This document shows, piece by piece, positions 22,293 to 33,408 of a stretch of 64,000 nucleotides of DNA. Made by a program: the position numbers and the translations under genes. The notes beneath the pieces are model-generated. The model saw only the letters and a program-made list of their open reading frames with translations, did no database searches and was not told the DNA's origin. Source of the DNA: Pestalotiopsis fici W106-1 (taxonomy: Eukaryota > Ascomycota > Sordariomycetes > Amphisphaeriales > Sporocadaceae); NCBI RefSeq assembly GCF_000516985.1, contig NW_006917092.1, positions 6,265,888 to 6,329,887 of the forward strand. Reading direction: 5' to 3'. Position 1 is the stretch's first letter. Every line of letters starts with the position of its first letter.

Positions 22293-23078
22293 TCTCAGAT
22301 AATAATCCCACATTTATCTACTCGGTCCCGAAGGCACATATCCACCGGCCGTAGATCTTTGCACTCCGTCGTGGCAGCGCTCTGCCAGATCCGGTTGTTA
22401 TCTTCCGGACTTGCGTTATAAGTCAAATCCACCAAAACGGCGGAATCACGTCTCAGAAAGATCTTTTTCAGCATTTTGCCTGCCGAAAACAGGCCCAAAG
22501 TGGCATGATGTTCATGTTTGCGATCCTTTGAGGCCTCACAGCTCGCGGAGGCGGTGCTTCTTCCATCGCGCTCACCACCCACACACAGGGGTGACCAATC
22601 AGATGTTATAGAATTCGGCTGCCTGAGAATATCAAAACATGCACACTCACCTTGGCGACAGCGCACCAACTGTCCAGACCGGGGTCAGTCTCGTATTCTA
22701 TGGACATGAAGAGCGATCAATGATGCATATGTTTATCTAGTACTCAACTTGCCGCGTGAGGGATCTGCAGTTGTGTACCATAACCGCTGTGTCTCGGGAT
22801 TTGGATATTCCACAACACACCCAGTGACCAATGACGGGGATAGAAAGATCCTTATTTCTATACATAGATGTACACACTGAGTAGTATATTAAAGTTAATC
22901 GTTCCCGATTTTCTGTTGATCGATTCTCTGATTGTTTAGGCACTTTTAACGAACCACCATTACCTGCACACGATTTCTACGCTCGTTTGATATGGTTAAA
23001 GGAGATTTTGGTATGTAATTGTTGCTCAATTTATAGCTCAACCAGCCATTGATTAACTTCTGACTGCTTCAAGACGTC
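22293..23078. other. Intergenic, no supported gene
   Basis: About 790 bases between the permease stop and the LITAF-like start. The translations are short and stop-rich; probably 3' UTR and promoter. Confidence 0.5.
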
Positions 23079-23603
23079 ATGTCTACCACCCGCTTGTCCG
23101 AAGCTCCGGCTGCCACGCCGCCATATGCCCTCGAGTACGGCCGAGATGAAGAGCCCTGGAAATGCAACGGCCATTACCAGCCCGGAAGCGGCCCGGCGCC
23201 CTCGTGCTCCCAGCATCACCACCACTACCACGAGTCGCAACAAAAGACAGCCAACGTCGTCCCCGTTCCCCTACTGGGGCGATTCGCGGCCCTGGCAGAA
23301 TGCCCCGGCTGTCGTAGCGTTGGTCCGACCAGCGTCCAGTACCGCCCGGGCAAGGGTACACAGTATGTTCTCCATGGTAGACGGGATAGCTTCATTGTTC
23401 CAAGTCATTTTCAGAGAACGGGTTGCTGACGATGGATATTATCAAGCTGGATGGCAACGTTCTTCTTTTTTACTACTGGCATCTTTGCCTTCCTGCCCTA
23501 CTCAATGGACCACTTCAAAAACGCCGAGCATAGCTGCATGAAGTGCGGACGCAAATTGGCGACACAGAGGTTCGGAGGAGGCACTAGGTCCCATCTCATC
23601 TAA
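23079..23603 (+). CDS. LITAF-like zinc-ribbon membrane-associated protein, 146 aa
   Basis: Small protein of the LITAF-like type, which in other eukaryotes sits on the cytosolic face of endosomal or plasma membranes. Two exons: 23079-23362 and 23447-23603 (intron 23363-23446, donor GTATGT, GCTGAC branch), 147 codons in total. The N-terminal third is disordered with a His-rich HHHHYH stretch. Then comes the first zinc knuckle ECPGCRSVGPTSVQYRPGKG. Exon 2 provides the hydrophobic segment WMATFFFFTTGIFAFLP, which inserts in the membrane without spanning it. The second knuckle is HSCMKCGRKLATQ. The CxxC plus HxCxxC arrangement is complete. Confidence 0.85.
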
Positions 23604-24284
23604 AGTGGTAGATGGATGTGGTCGGATGACGTGATGCCCTATATTACGTGGATGCGATGCGGCATCAACCATCCTTTGTCTCGTGTGGCTCAACAAGTCA
23701 CAGCTGTGGAATGCGGCTAGAAACATGAACATGATTACAATGCATCACCTTGAATCGATTGATGTCAATAATTTCTACAACTCACGTGAATTCATTGGAT
23801 ATTCAGATTTGAACTTATCAGGGGTCGCAGCGTTTACCATACATCTTGGCCTGGGCCTCTTTTGACTTGGTGGTGTGTGTTTCTGGTGTCCATTCCGGAT
23901 AGCGGCTGAGAGGTCATTCGGTGCCAAGATTTCACACCAATGAACTATTGGGTCATAGTTATGCAGTCCGGCAACTAACAGCTAATGACTTTCGCTCCTT
24001 AATTGCAGAAACTGTTATTAACTGACCACCGACATCTACAAGATGAGAAAATGCGCGTAATGGCACAATAAGCATGACTACCTGAGTATCAAACGAACGG
24101 AACTCTCCTATAATTTAACAGAAAAGAAATATTCAAGCAAATATACTTGTGAAAAGGCACCATTTGAGACAACATTTGTAGTCTCACGCCAACGAGATAA
24201 GAGATCCCTTTGCCTCATGTAGGCCAAATGAGCTGGGCCAACTCTTCAGAAAGTGATATAAAGCACTTTAGATGGATAGGAATA
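23604..24284. other. Intergenic, no supported gene
   Basis: About 680 bases between the LITAF-like gene and the aldo-keto reductase stop. No coding or structured feature is seen. Confidence 0.5.
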
Positions 24285-25439
24285 CTAGTAGCCGATTGGT
24301 TTTGGTGACGGAACAAATGCCAAAGCAGCCGAGGAAGCAAGAAGAAAACCGGCCTGGCCAGTGACTTTTGGATCTTCACCAATAAAGTTGTTGGGAAAGC
24401 CCGGGTTAAAGTGTACCACATTTTCCAGGTGTGCAATTTGCTCCCTGGTGAGTATAATCTTGAGAGCCTGAATGTTGTCGTGCAGGTATCGGACCTTTCT
24501 CCCTCCGACAAGAGGGAAGACATTGGGCGCTTTGCTCATAATGTAGGCCAAAGCTACAGCCGTGACAGATTCGGTGCCATGCTCAGATGCCACTTGAGCC
24601 AATGCTTCACTCATTCGAATTTCGTCCTGGGTTTGATTTGCCGTCATATCCCCACTGAACACGCTTCTCAGACTTTCTCCCTTGGCCTTGCGTGCTTCAA
24701 GTTCGCGCTTGCTCTGGAGCTTGCCACCGCCCAGAACATCCCAAGGCGCGAGCGCCATGCCGAAATGGCGCGCCATCGGGAGGATGTCGCGTTCAAAGTC
24801 GCGCAGCATGACATTCCAACGGCCCTGGTAGATGACAAAGGGGCTTTTGCCATGGGCGGCCGCGTATGTATTCACAGCACTGGCGACCCAAGCAGGAGCG
24901 TCAGAGATTCCCAAGTACAGAACTTTGCCCTGCTCGACCAGTATATGCATGGCATCCATGACTTCTTCAATGGATGTAGTATGGTCCCACCAATGCAGAT
25001 ACAGTATATCAATCCAGTCGGTCTGGAGCTTGGCAAGAGAATCACGAACGCTCATGTGAAGGCTTCCCCGGTGGTTTCCAAAGTGGTTGGGTGTCTTGCC
25101 TCTGCCGAGGGCGTGGGCCTTGTACTCGGTGGTGAATTTGGTGGAAATGACCAATTGATCGCGGTTCTGACGCGCTGCCATCCACTCGCCGATCCATTGT
25201 TCTGGCTGCTCATTTTGGTAGTTGTTTGCAGTGTCGATGAAATTTCCACCGGCAGCTACGTACGCGTCCAGTAGTTCAAAGGATTGTTCCTTGTTCATGC
25301 TACCCATGAACGCGGACCAAGCATCACCGATGGACATGCCACCCAGTTGCAGTGGTGATACGCGAAGACCGCATTTGGGAGAAAGAATGCGGTAGAGACC
25401 AAGATCGGTCGGGGGCGTGATGGGCGTTGGGTCATCCAT
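24285..25439 (-). CDS. Aldo-keto reductase, aryl-alcohol dehydrogenase / norsolorinic acid reductase type, 384 aa
   Basis: NADP-dependent cytosolic oxidoreductase acting on aromatic or polyketide-like aldehydes and ketones. Single exon. The AKR tetrad is visible: Asp69 and Tyr74 ([12 protein letters not shown]), Lys101 ([10 protein letters not shown]) and His149 ([11 protein letters not shown]). The AKR9-type region [39 protein letters not shown] distinguishes it from smaller AKRs. The C-terminal cofactor loop is [19 protein letters not shown]. The length fits the aryl-alcohol dehydrogenase group. No secondary-metabolism core gene is visible nearby, so a role in detoxification or aromatic turnover is as likely as biosynthesis. 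Confidence 0.92.
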   Translation of the reverse strand: MDDPTPITPPTDLGLYRILSPKCGLRVSPLQLGGMSIGDAWSAFMGSMNKEQSFELLDAYVAAGGNFIDTANNYQNEQPEQWIGEWMAARQNRDQLVISTKFTTEYKAHALGRGKTPNHFGNHRGSLHMSVRDSLAKLQTDWIDILYLHWWDHTTSIEEVMDAMHILVEQGKVLYLGISDAPAWVASAVNTYAAAHGKSPFVIYQGRWNVMLRDFERDILPMARHFGMALAPWDVLGGGKLQSKRELEARKAKGESLRSVFSGDMTANQTQDEIRMSEALAQVASEHGTESVTAVALAYIMSKAPNVFPLVGGRKVRYLHDNIQALKIILTREQIAHLENVVHFNPGFPNNFIGEDPKVTGQAGFLLASSAALAFVPSPKPIGY

Positions 25440-26128
25440 TGCTAGGGAGTAATGGCGCTTTCGGTTGTACGAGAAATGAATTGATGAAATGATGGGAACT
25501 TATTGATCATTAAGTCGGAAAATGCTGGTTTTGAGGTTCTGTTATATACTTTGATCGGAGTTAGTGATAACATCTTTAGAGGCCGTTATAGCCGCAACAG
25601 TATCCAGTTGGGCACTTACATGATCCACTCGCCATTTTTGCAAACAAGACCACATGATGCCATAGATACTACAGAAAGAACTCCGAGCTTCACCATGCAT
25701 GAGGATTAATGAGGCAAAGTAAGCATGTTCTAGCACTCACCCACCGTCGAAGGATTATCATACATCGAAGGATCAGTACAGAAATGGGGTCACGTTGATA
25801 ACGTATATGCCCTATCTGGAAGTGGACCGCGAGCGATCTAATCCGTCTCGGCCCGAGTAGCATCCAAGTTTCCCTTTATCTCCGTTGAAAAATTACAGTA
25901 TCTTGCGCGGATAATGAATTGTGCGACATCAAAAATTCTATCATCGACTTTGCACGAGTTTGCAAAGTTCTCTCCAGCCCGGATCTATATCCACTGGTTT
26001 GGTTGAGATGGCCGCTTGCTAGTTGTACCATTGCGGTTGCCGTGTAATGATGTTAGAAAGTGGTAGTGTACATTTGCCCAAGAACCCCGGCACTACCGCC
26101 ATCATTCATTGCCTTGCAAAAAGCTCGT

Positions 26129-26795
26129 TCAAAGACTTTCTGGGTAGACCATGGTCATCACTTGATCAATATTGATGCACCAACGCGGCGAGAGCAGAAT
26201 GCTCCGTGTTATCCGACGTCTCCTCGTAGGATTTGAGCCCAAAGAAGAAGTTGAAAGGTATAGAACAAAGGAAACACTATGTGAAGCATGGGCAAGAGAT
26301 TGGATGTCATTCTCGTCGCATGAAAAAATCTGCTGCAAGGTCTTTTCAAGTGGTAGTGCATCGACAGCCGCATGTAATATGCAGGTTTTGCCTTTATCAA
26401 CAATAATACATTCATAAGTTGAGAACCATGAGCGAATGACAATTCCACTTGTTATCGGTGACTGTCTCTGTGCAGACATGTTCTCTTCTACGAGGAGGTC
26501 GACTGCGGGATGACTCCCCAATGGGATAGATTGCTTACTCACGAACCTGACCGCTGGGCGTTTCTTCGACGAATACTCTTCAACAAAGGGCTGTAATCGA
26601 TTCCCCCCCTGCCCCATGCTGGATCATGGCGCAGAATTGGTGCATGGCTTGAAGTACCTTACGTCTGTGATCTTTATCGGCTCTTGCTACCCGTGCGCTT
26701 TTGGGATCCAAGAATGCAGGGTTTTCAACGCTCATACATATCTTAGCCTTGTAGGGTTGACGAAGGGTACACCTTTCGGATCCTACCACCCAGAC
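26129..26795 (-). pseudogene. Possible frameshifted hypothetical gene
   Basis: Two overlapping minus-strand frames look continuous in character. The upstream one runs from a methionine near 26733 (VENPAFLDPKSARVARADKDH ... MHQFCAMIQHG). The downstream one is open from 26617 to 26129 (GGNRLQPFVEEYSSKKRPAVRF onward). They change frame exactly around a run of seven C at 26603-26609. This fits a decayed gene or a homopolymer length error, but no family is recognised and both frames could be chance. Confidence 0.25.
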
Positions 26796-27582
26796 TCGCA
26801 TTGATCTCCGGACCGACATACAGGGCAGGGTTGAACCAAATTGAAACCTGCTTGGAATGAGGCGTTTTGCTAATCAAAAACAAAGTATCAAGCTCGATAT
26901 TAAAGTATCATAGTGTTATCATTAAAATTGTGTAAATAAGTTCCCATTGTCACAATCATAAAAGTACTTCTTATACAGGTTCATAGTCCCACTCTCGTCG
27001 CAGCAGCGTGTGCCGGCCCGAAGGCTTTTGGATAATCGTTAGCCGATGACGAAGCTTTCAAGGGTAGACCTCCATATTAAGCTCAAACGTGGTAGCAAAG
27101 GAACAGAGGTACTGAAGGAATTAAGGCACAGCAGAAAGCCTGATATGGACGAGTCAATCATTGGGGGGCTTTTGGTCACCTGCAGGTAGGCTTATGCTTG
27201 AGTGGAGGAAAGGTATACTAATCCTTGTCATATTCAAGGATAACATTTGAGTTGTAGATGTCTACAAGCAACTGGGTTTAAACGAGAAAAGAATCTTTAA
27301 TTACCTACCATTGCAGAGACTGCATGTCCGCGCTAAATCCGTCCGAGATCATCTATTGGTTTGCCGTCCTTCAGTGTAGAGCAATACATCAAACCTTCCT
27401 TAGGGGTACCTAAAGGAACACAGGGAAACGAAATGAATGCTGCGCTTGTCGCGTTGAACGTTTTTCCAGCTCCAAAGAATACTCATAACTAGGATAACTG
27501 GGTAGGAAAAACATAAGTGCCAGCAGCGCGAAATCTGTTTTTGCAGGAGTTTAAGATATGTTGAGCTAATGTATACAACCTT

Positions 27583-27885
27583 TTGCAGCCCCCGAAACCA
27601 TCACAACTGGAGTACGACCGACTCCGCCGACAGAGGCATCAGGAGAACAGAACACATTATGAATGCTATCTTTATGACCTGTCCACCAAAAAGAAAACAT
27701 ATTCCATTCGCGTACGATTTGACGCCGCCGGTTGGCAGAGTCAAGGCTCGCACCTCAAACGCCTGGAAGGACATGTGAACGCGTGCGGAGGCTGGGAAAG
27801 CTTTGCATTCATGCTAAGCGCCCGTATCATCGAGGCGACAATGATACTCAGCAAAGTTGGCAGACGAAATCTCAGAAGTACTTAG
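27583..27885 (+). CDS. Weak hypothetical ORF, 100 aa
   Basis: Open frame with a charged, protein-like composition (SQLEYDRLRRQRHQENRTHYE, LSTKKKTYSIRVRFDAAGW) but no known domain, signal peptide or membrane segment. A TTTTGCAG acceptor-like site lies just before it, so it might be the last exon of a larger gene whose upstream part I cannot find. Low confidence. Confidence 0.2.
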   Translation: MQPPKPSQLEYDRLRRQRHQENRTHYECYLYDLSTKKKTYSIRVRFDAAGWQSQGSHLKRLEGHVNACGGWESFAFMLSARIIEATMILSKVGRRNLRST

Positions 27886-28303
27886 TAGAGCTGAGATAGA
27901 ACACTTGCGCACTAACTGAAAGTGCAGCAAATCTCGGATAGAGAGCCACGTTTAGTGTTCAGGGTGGAGTATATCGGTGTGCTGAAAATACTTGCTGCTT
28001 GTAATTTTGGTCAGGGGCCGCTCTCCAGCAGGCTGCGGAATAGAGTGATTGTGTATTCGGATAGCAAAGCAGACAATAGCTAACTCAGGGCTTACTGCAC
28101 CTTTGCCATTATTCGTCGGTATGCACGTCTTGTATACCTAATCTGGCTTTGCTGCCATTGATCTGATGTTGCTCGGTGACAGGCGTTTGATCGACGTGAC
28201 AAGGGTGGATCAGTACAAGGGAACTTGCCTCGGTGGTGTTACAAGCGGCGAAGGTTTTACTTTCGAGCTCAGCAAAGCATAATCTTCATGCACATGAAGC
28301 TGT

Positions 28304-28305
<2 letters not shown>

Positions 28306-28338
<33 letters not shown>
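28306..28338. repeat. (AT)n microsatellite
   Basis: Uninterrupted alternating A/T of about 33 bases in intergenic DNA. Useful as a polymorphic marker; no function is inferred. Confidence 0.95.
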
Positions 28339-28342
<4 letters not shown>

Positions 28343-28778
28343 GTAAATCTATGATAGTATTACTTCTTTGATAATGAACAATACATAGAGATGATATTAC
28401 CGATCTTTAAATTCTTAGTTATGCGCCTGTGCCTTTTAAGGCATTGCTCCAGACCTTTCATTGTGTTTTAGCGACAGCCCTCCCAGCAGTCTCCGCCAAC
28501 AAAAAGCGAACCAAAACAGGGCCTAGGGCATAAAAGCAAGAGCACAAATGGATGTCGGTTCATGGATGAATAGCGAGAAATAATAAAGGAATTGATAGTG
28601 ACGACCACTAGCTGGGACCGGTCAGCCATCATGAGGAAATTTAGGCACTCCAGTGGCCTCCAAAATACTATTCTCCTACGTGTTCGTCTTTTAACTCGTG
28701 CAGATACCGAAGTCTATGGGCCGTTGCGGTGTCAGCATTGAAATCTGCAGATAGTCAGTAACATCGTGGAGCAACAAC

Positions 28779-30412
28779 TCACGGTAGGTAAACATGATTA
28801 TAATACTCTTGCAGCATTTTGTTGCAGAGATCTTCGGCACTAAGAGACTCATTTTTACTGTCGCGTAGCCATTTGCCCCCGCATTGTACACACGTCTCCA
28901 CTGCCTTGGCATAGTCGTCACTGATGGCTCTTTGCAGCAGCATGCAAACTTCACTGAGAGTTTTTGTTTCGGTAGCTGCATTGTTCTGCGTCGCGATGGG
29001 GTGCATGCAGAAGGAATGCTCGCCTTTGTGGTTTCTCGAATAACTGGCAAACTGACCAGTGCCGGCTTGAAGTATCAAGGTGCCCACTAGGAGTGCGTCC
29101 CTCGCAAATTGATGAGCATTTCGCCGTCGCTCATTATGGCCATTTGGTGGAGTCCTGCGTGGTGTTCCATTGGTTTCGAGGTAGAAGTGTCGCGTTTGTT
29201 GTCCGTCTCGCCCTGAATGGACATTTCTGATTTTCAGGTCGGCCATCCAATTTGTTCCGCAAAAGAAAAAGCCGTACTCGGCTGTCTTGAAGGCAAACAT
29301 TATACGTTCGGATAGGGGGAAGTCCTGGTCTGGTAAGTCATCGTATGTAGTCGTCAGACTATAAAAGATAGACGAGATGGGCTTTAATCGTTGCAGCCAC
29401 AAGTCGCCGTGTTGTCGGAAGGATTTGTCTACAGCTGGTGCTGCCCGACTTTCCTTGGATCCGAACCAGGTATTACCAACCTTGAAGAATTGCCTCGCGG
29501 TATTGAGCCTGGATTCCTGGCAGGCCTCGATAAAGCTACTGTAGCTCGAGGTTGGCTCGGCCTCGATGGGTAAAGGACCTTCAACAACCAAATCATAGAA
29601 TGAAAAGGATGCGACAGGGAGGTAGATGTTGTATTGAAGTTGAAGCATTGACCTCGTGTCCAAAGGGCCGAGATACTGTCGGTATATATCCATTTCCAGC
29701 TTGGCATTGGGCGATGGCAATCTTGCTTTTGCAGCACAAAAAGAGTCATAGAAATCTCCGGATGGAATTCTCGAGTCGTAGATAGCTCTCAGGAACATAA
29801 TCTCCTTTGCTGACCCTAGTATCTCTTTTGATTTTGCGGCATCCATTTCTGCCTGATGCCTGTTCTTGAATGCAGCATCGGAGAGACTCTTGACTGAAGA
29901 CATTTGCGTATTAATGATTTCAAATTTTCTCAAAATGTCTGGTGCTGAAGTTGTGACAAGCTTGAGTATTTTGGCTGGCTTGCGCCCGCGGTGAGTATTG
30001 AGAATATTTTCAACCTCTCCGTGTAATCGCTGTATAGAGCTCAGGTGACTTTCAATCGTGTTTGCTGCTGTTCTGCCCCAGAGTCCCCGTGGATAGCCTT
30101 TGTCAATATCCCTATTAATATCCCACATCTCTCTCCAGGCCTCTAGGTTTGCCGAGCTGGTATCAAGGGCAAGTTTGAGCTCGTCCAACGTCTAATAGAC
30201 CCATTAGCTTCACCACAATATTTTCAAGTCGTTTGTCGATGAAGACAAAGTTTTGATAAAGGCGACCGATTTTTTTCACTCACTTGTTCACCCCTGCGGA
30301 CCTCGATTTGAAATTGTCGCAGCTCCTGGATCCAGCCTTTGACTGTGTTCAAAACGGTGACGGACCCCACCACAGCGGTCCAGATTGCGAACCCTCCACC
30401 GATTGTGGCCAT
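28779..30412 (-). CDS. Orphan protein with hydrophobic helical N terminus (HeLo/SesA-like?), 513 aa
   Basis: Exon 1 (30284-30412) encodes MATIGGGFAIWTAVVGSVTVLNTVKGW, a hydrophobic helix, then IQELRQFQIEVRRGEQ. An intron (30192-30283) leads to TLDELKLALDTSSANLEAWREMWDI. This layout (short hydrophobic first helix, then long amphipathic helices with a central Trp) recalls the HeLo/SesA-type N-terminal domains of fungal incompatibility and NLR-associated proteins. That is resemblance only. The middle and C-terminal parts are not recognised; a CVQCGGKW CxxC lies near the end. An alternative last intron (donor GTGAGT just after VYLP) would change only the final few residues. It is divergent from the gene starting at 30790, 377 bases away. 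Confidence 0.7.
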
Positions 30413-30789
30413 GTCGATTGTCGATTGTTCCAGCGCTATAGGCGACTTGTCAGAATGGACCGCTTCTCAATTTCAATGAGATTATGCTTTCCCCAGAATG
30501 ATACCCGTGCTCTGATGAGGCACAAAACCCCGCATGTGGTGTACGACACTGGTTCGCCTGGAGACCATCAGGCTGAGCTGGTTGGCCAATATGGACCGAC
30601 AGGCATCCTTGAGAGATGCATGAGCAGAGATAATCCGTACCCCGCCAGAACTTGGATCACATCAGCCACTCAGCCTGCTTTATCATCACATGTGCCTGCT
30701 TTAACAACTTAAATTTCTCATCTCGATAATAGCGCGACATCGAAGCCGCTCACCCTTTCCGTAATTTGAGTATTAACACAGTCATTGCC
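30413..30789. promoter_or_regulatory. Shared divergent promoter of two orphan genes
   Basis: 377 bases between opposite start codons at 30412 (minus) and 30790 (plus). No known factor site stands out. The short spacing suggests co-regulation. Confidence 0.4.
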
Positions 30790-33074
30790 ATGGAGCTGCT
30801 GGAGTACCGTAAAGGGGACGCGGATGTTCTAGAGGAAACATTGAGCATTCCAGGTAGGCACTAGGCTCTAGCATAAGCTAGCGATTATGTGGGAGGTGAT
30901 TTGCTGATCCATCATACCAGTAGGCAACACAATCGAGCTCGAAGAAATTCATTACAGTTTGGACCTGGATGAACAATGCAACAGATGTATGGAAAATCTG
31001 GGTCGTTGTCTCCAGATGGCCGAAAGTGCCGCCCAAGTAGAATACACGTTTACACGAACAAGAGTACGAGTGCTTCAGAAAATGGTTCAAGAACGCAAGC
31101 TTCGCCTCGCCATTTGGGCCCACGATTGCGGAATTCAGAAAGATGATCTTGCGGCTCTTAACAAGGACAAGGACACAAGTCTTATCGATGCTCTCGAACT
31201 GCTTTTCTCTGAAATATTCAAGGAGCAGAAATGCGTTTTCAAAGGATTCTGTGATCTTAGGAATATGGCACTTGAAGCGGTAAAAGCCAGACCACAGGTA
31301 TCTCCAACGCATGCGATTTCCTGGATCATGACCTACTGACACCATAGATAGGTATCTCTGGACGCGATTGATGAAGCGCAAAAGAATATCGAGGGTGGAT
31401 GTGATCGGTTGAATCGACACCTCCATGAGCTGGCCAAGCTTCAGAACGCCATCAAGATGAGTTTGGCAGTCAAAGGCAGGGGTTCCGAAGCCGATATGTA
31501 TAACTGGATCAGAAACAGATCCCAGGCTACTGAAACGGATGCTATATCGACGGTATCCACGGGCAATGCTTCATACAAGTCTGGTGATGAGCAATGTCCG
31601 AAGTGTCGAAATTGGTTCCCCTCATATGCCTTTGATCTTCACCAAGACGACTGCACTGCGACAGAGCGTATCCAATCTGAAGGGAACGGCGACGCCGTGG
31701 ATAAATCTTCAAACGAGGATATATCACTTCCAAAAGATGCCACGAATGTGACGACAGTCGCCAAAGACGGGCCCTCTCAAACCAAGCAGGCATCGCAGAC
31801 GCATGTATCAGCAACGAAAGAGGGTCATAAGGGCGCGTTCCTTGCTTCGACACCAGCCTCGGCCAACAAATCGTCGCTCCAGGAATGGAAAGAGAAACAG
31901 CATCCTAGCAATAAAAATCTCTCGAGCTCCATTTCTGGTAGCCTTCGTGTGCATCCTCTGACATCGATCAGACGCGTTCAAGGTTGGTCCCCTCCCTACT
32001 CCGTAACCCAAATGCTAATCGTCCGGGTCGCCAGACGGCACTTGGCGAAATGAAAAAGTGTCTTTACACACCGACGCAGGGCTGAATATGAATGTGGATG
32101 TAATCGAGAATATCCTACCTCAAATCGATGATATTGGTATAATGTTTGTTACCCAATTGAAACTTACTGGAGTCTTCACTACTAACTCTAATTCTTTCAG
32201 TATCGTCCCTCTCACAATCGTGCGTAAATGTGACACTTGTCAAGAGCTTTTTGTACAAGCCCTCGGAGCTCCCGGCCACTGGTGGGATGAATTCTTGAGC
32301 AACGAACCGGGGCTATCGTCTGCAGGATATTTCGGATGTGAGGAACTGACTGATGAAGATGGTGACTCACTCGCCCATGGTAAATGTCCCATGTCGATAC
32401 TCATCTCTTATCACTAATGCATGGTAGTCTCATGGTTACGTTCGTCCATTAAAGATGCAAAGAACATTGGCGAGGGATACAAGTGGGAAACCATTGAAAT
32501 CTTTACACATTGGTCCACTCGACGAAAGCGATCAATAGTAGCCATCTTCTCGGAAAATGCGACACTATCAGACCAGTTTGCCCATGAGCTTTCACAGAAT
32601 GTCAAGGCCTCCAATGATCCCTTTTGGGTTTACCCCAGGATATTTGGTGTCATCAGTCGCCTGCAAAGTCGTGCATGCCATGAGATTCAACAGTCGAAAG
32701 AGCTTTTGGTCAGTCCTGGGCGATATGTGCCTCACGAAATGACACTGTACAATCTCTGGCGCAATGCCACCGTGATAGCAGAAACGATAGAGATCAACCT
32801 TTGTAGCCTATCAAGTATTCTGGCTCAGCATGGTCGCTTTGTACCGGAACCCGAGGACAGAATCACTGCATCAAGGCAACGATTGATGCTAAGAAAACTC
32901 CGCTCAGAGCGCTCAGAGGTACACCAGCCACGGCAACAATTGGGGGCGGAACACACGAGCAGGCAAGTGCAGGACAGGCTTCTATATTTCCAGCAGGTTT
33001 TCAGAGGCTATGGGGCAACCATGGCATCCATTAAAGAGCTATTAAGGTTCGTCACCCGAGGTCCCGCCCCATAG
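30790..33074 (+). CDS. Orphan protein with CCHC-type zinc motif, about 687 aa
   Basis: Five exons: 30790-30853, 30921-31297, 31352-31982, 32035-32379 and 32428-33074 (introns 48-67 nt), adding to 688 codons. Exons 2-3 form long helices (DLDEQCNRCMENLGRCLQ). Then comes QCPKCRNWFPSYAFDLHQDDC, a C-x2-C-x12-H-x3-C motif like single UBZ/C2HC fingers, followed by a Ser/Thr/Lys-rich linker. The C-terminal part (WETIEIFTHWSTRRKRSIVAIF ... NLWRNATVIAETIEINLCSL) vaguely recalls fungal CorA-like or effector-associated helical regions but is not assigned. Exon 4 contains a near-perfect 64-nt intron (32137-32200) that must stay in for the frame to continue. Partner of the divergent orphan at 28779-30412. 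Confidence 0.65.
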
Positions 33075-33408
33075 TAGTGTTGTTTTCAGCTATGCCAGGG
33101 GGGTTCTAGGCTTTCTTTCGCTGCATCATCCACTCCAGCGCCTAGGTAGGCACTAATGCACTGGTTGCCGCCACCCTATTGAGAATTGATAGCAATCATG
33201 TACAGAGTAGACACTTTGAATTCGCATAGAAGTTTGTCTGAAAAGCGCAAGATCTTGGTGGGAAATGGCGGAGAGCATTGATTGTATCAGCTTATTCATA
33301 TATTTAATTGACACCCGCTACACAAGATTCTCCAATCCAAAACCAACAAAACGTGACTGAAAAAAGAAATCCCATATTTACAAATACATCCAGTCCGAGA
33401 AGACATGA
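33075..33408. other. Convergent 3' spacer
   Basis: 334 bases between the stop of the zinc-motif orphan and the stop of the secreted cysteine-rich protein. Nothing else is seen. Confidence 0.5.

Larger units (their letters stand above)
25440..28778. other. Long gene-poor interval
   Basis: About 3.3 kb containing only weak candidates: a frameshifted open frame at 26129-26795, a short open frame at 27583-27885 and an AT microsatellite at 28306-28338. No tRNA or transposon ends are recognised. Confidence 0.45.

Noticed and set aside
24411..25274. 287-codon plus-strand frame opposite the aldo-keto reductase
   Set aside because: It is the antisense shadow of a complete, motif-rich enzyme gene.
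28306..28338. CRISPR or phage-type structures
   Set aside because: The only short repeats are microsatellites; the genome is eukaryotic and no spaced direct repeats occur.
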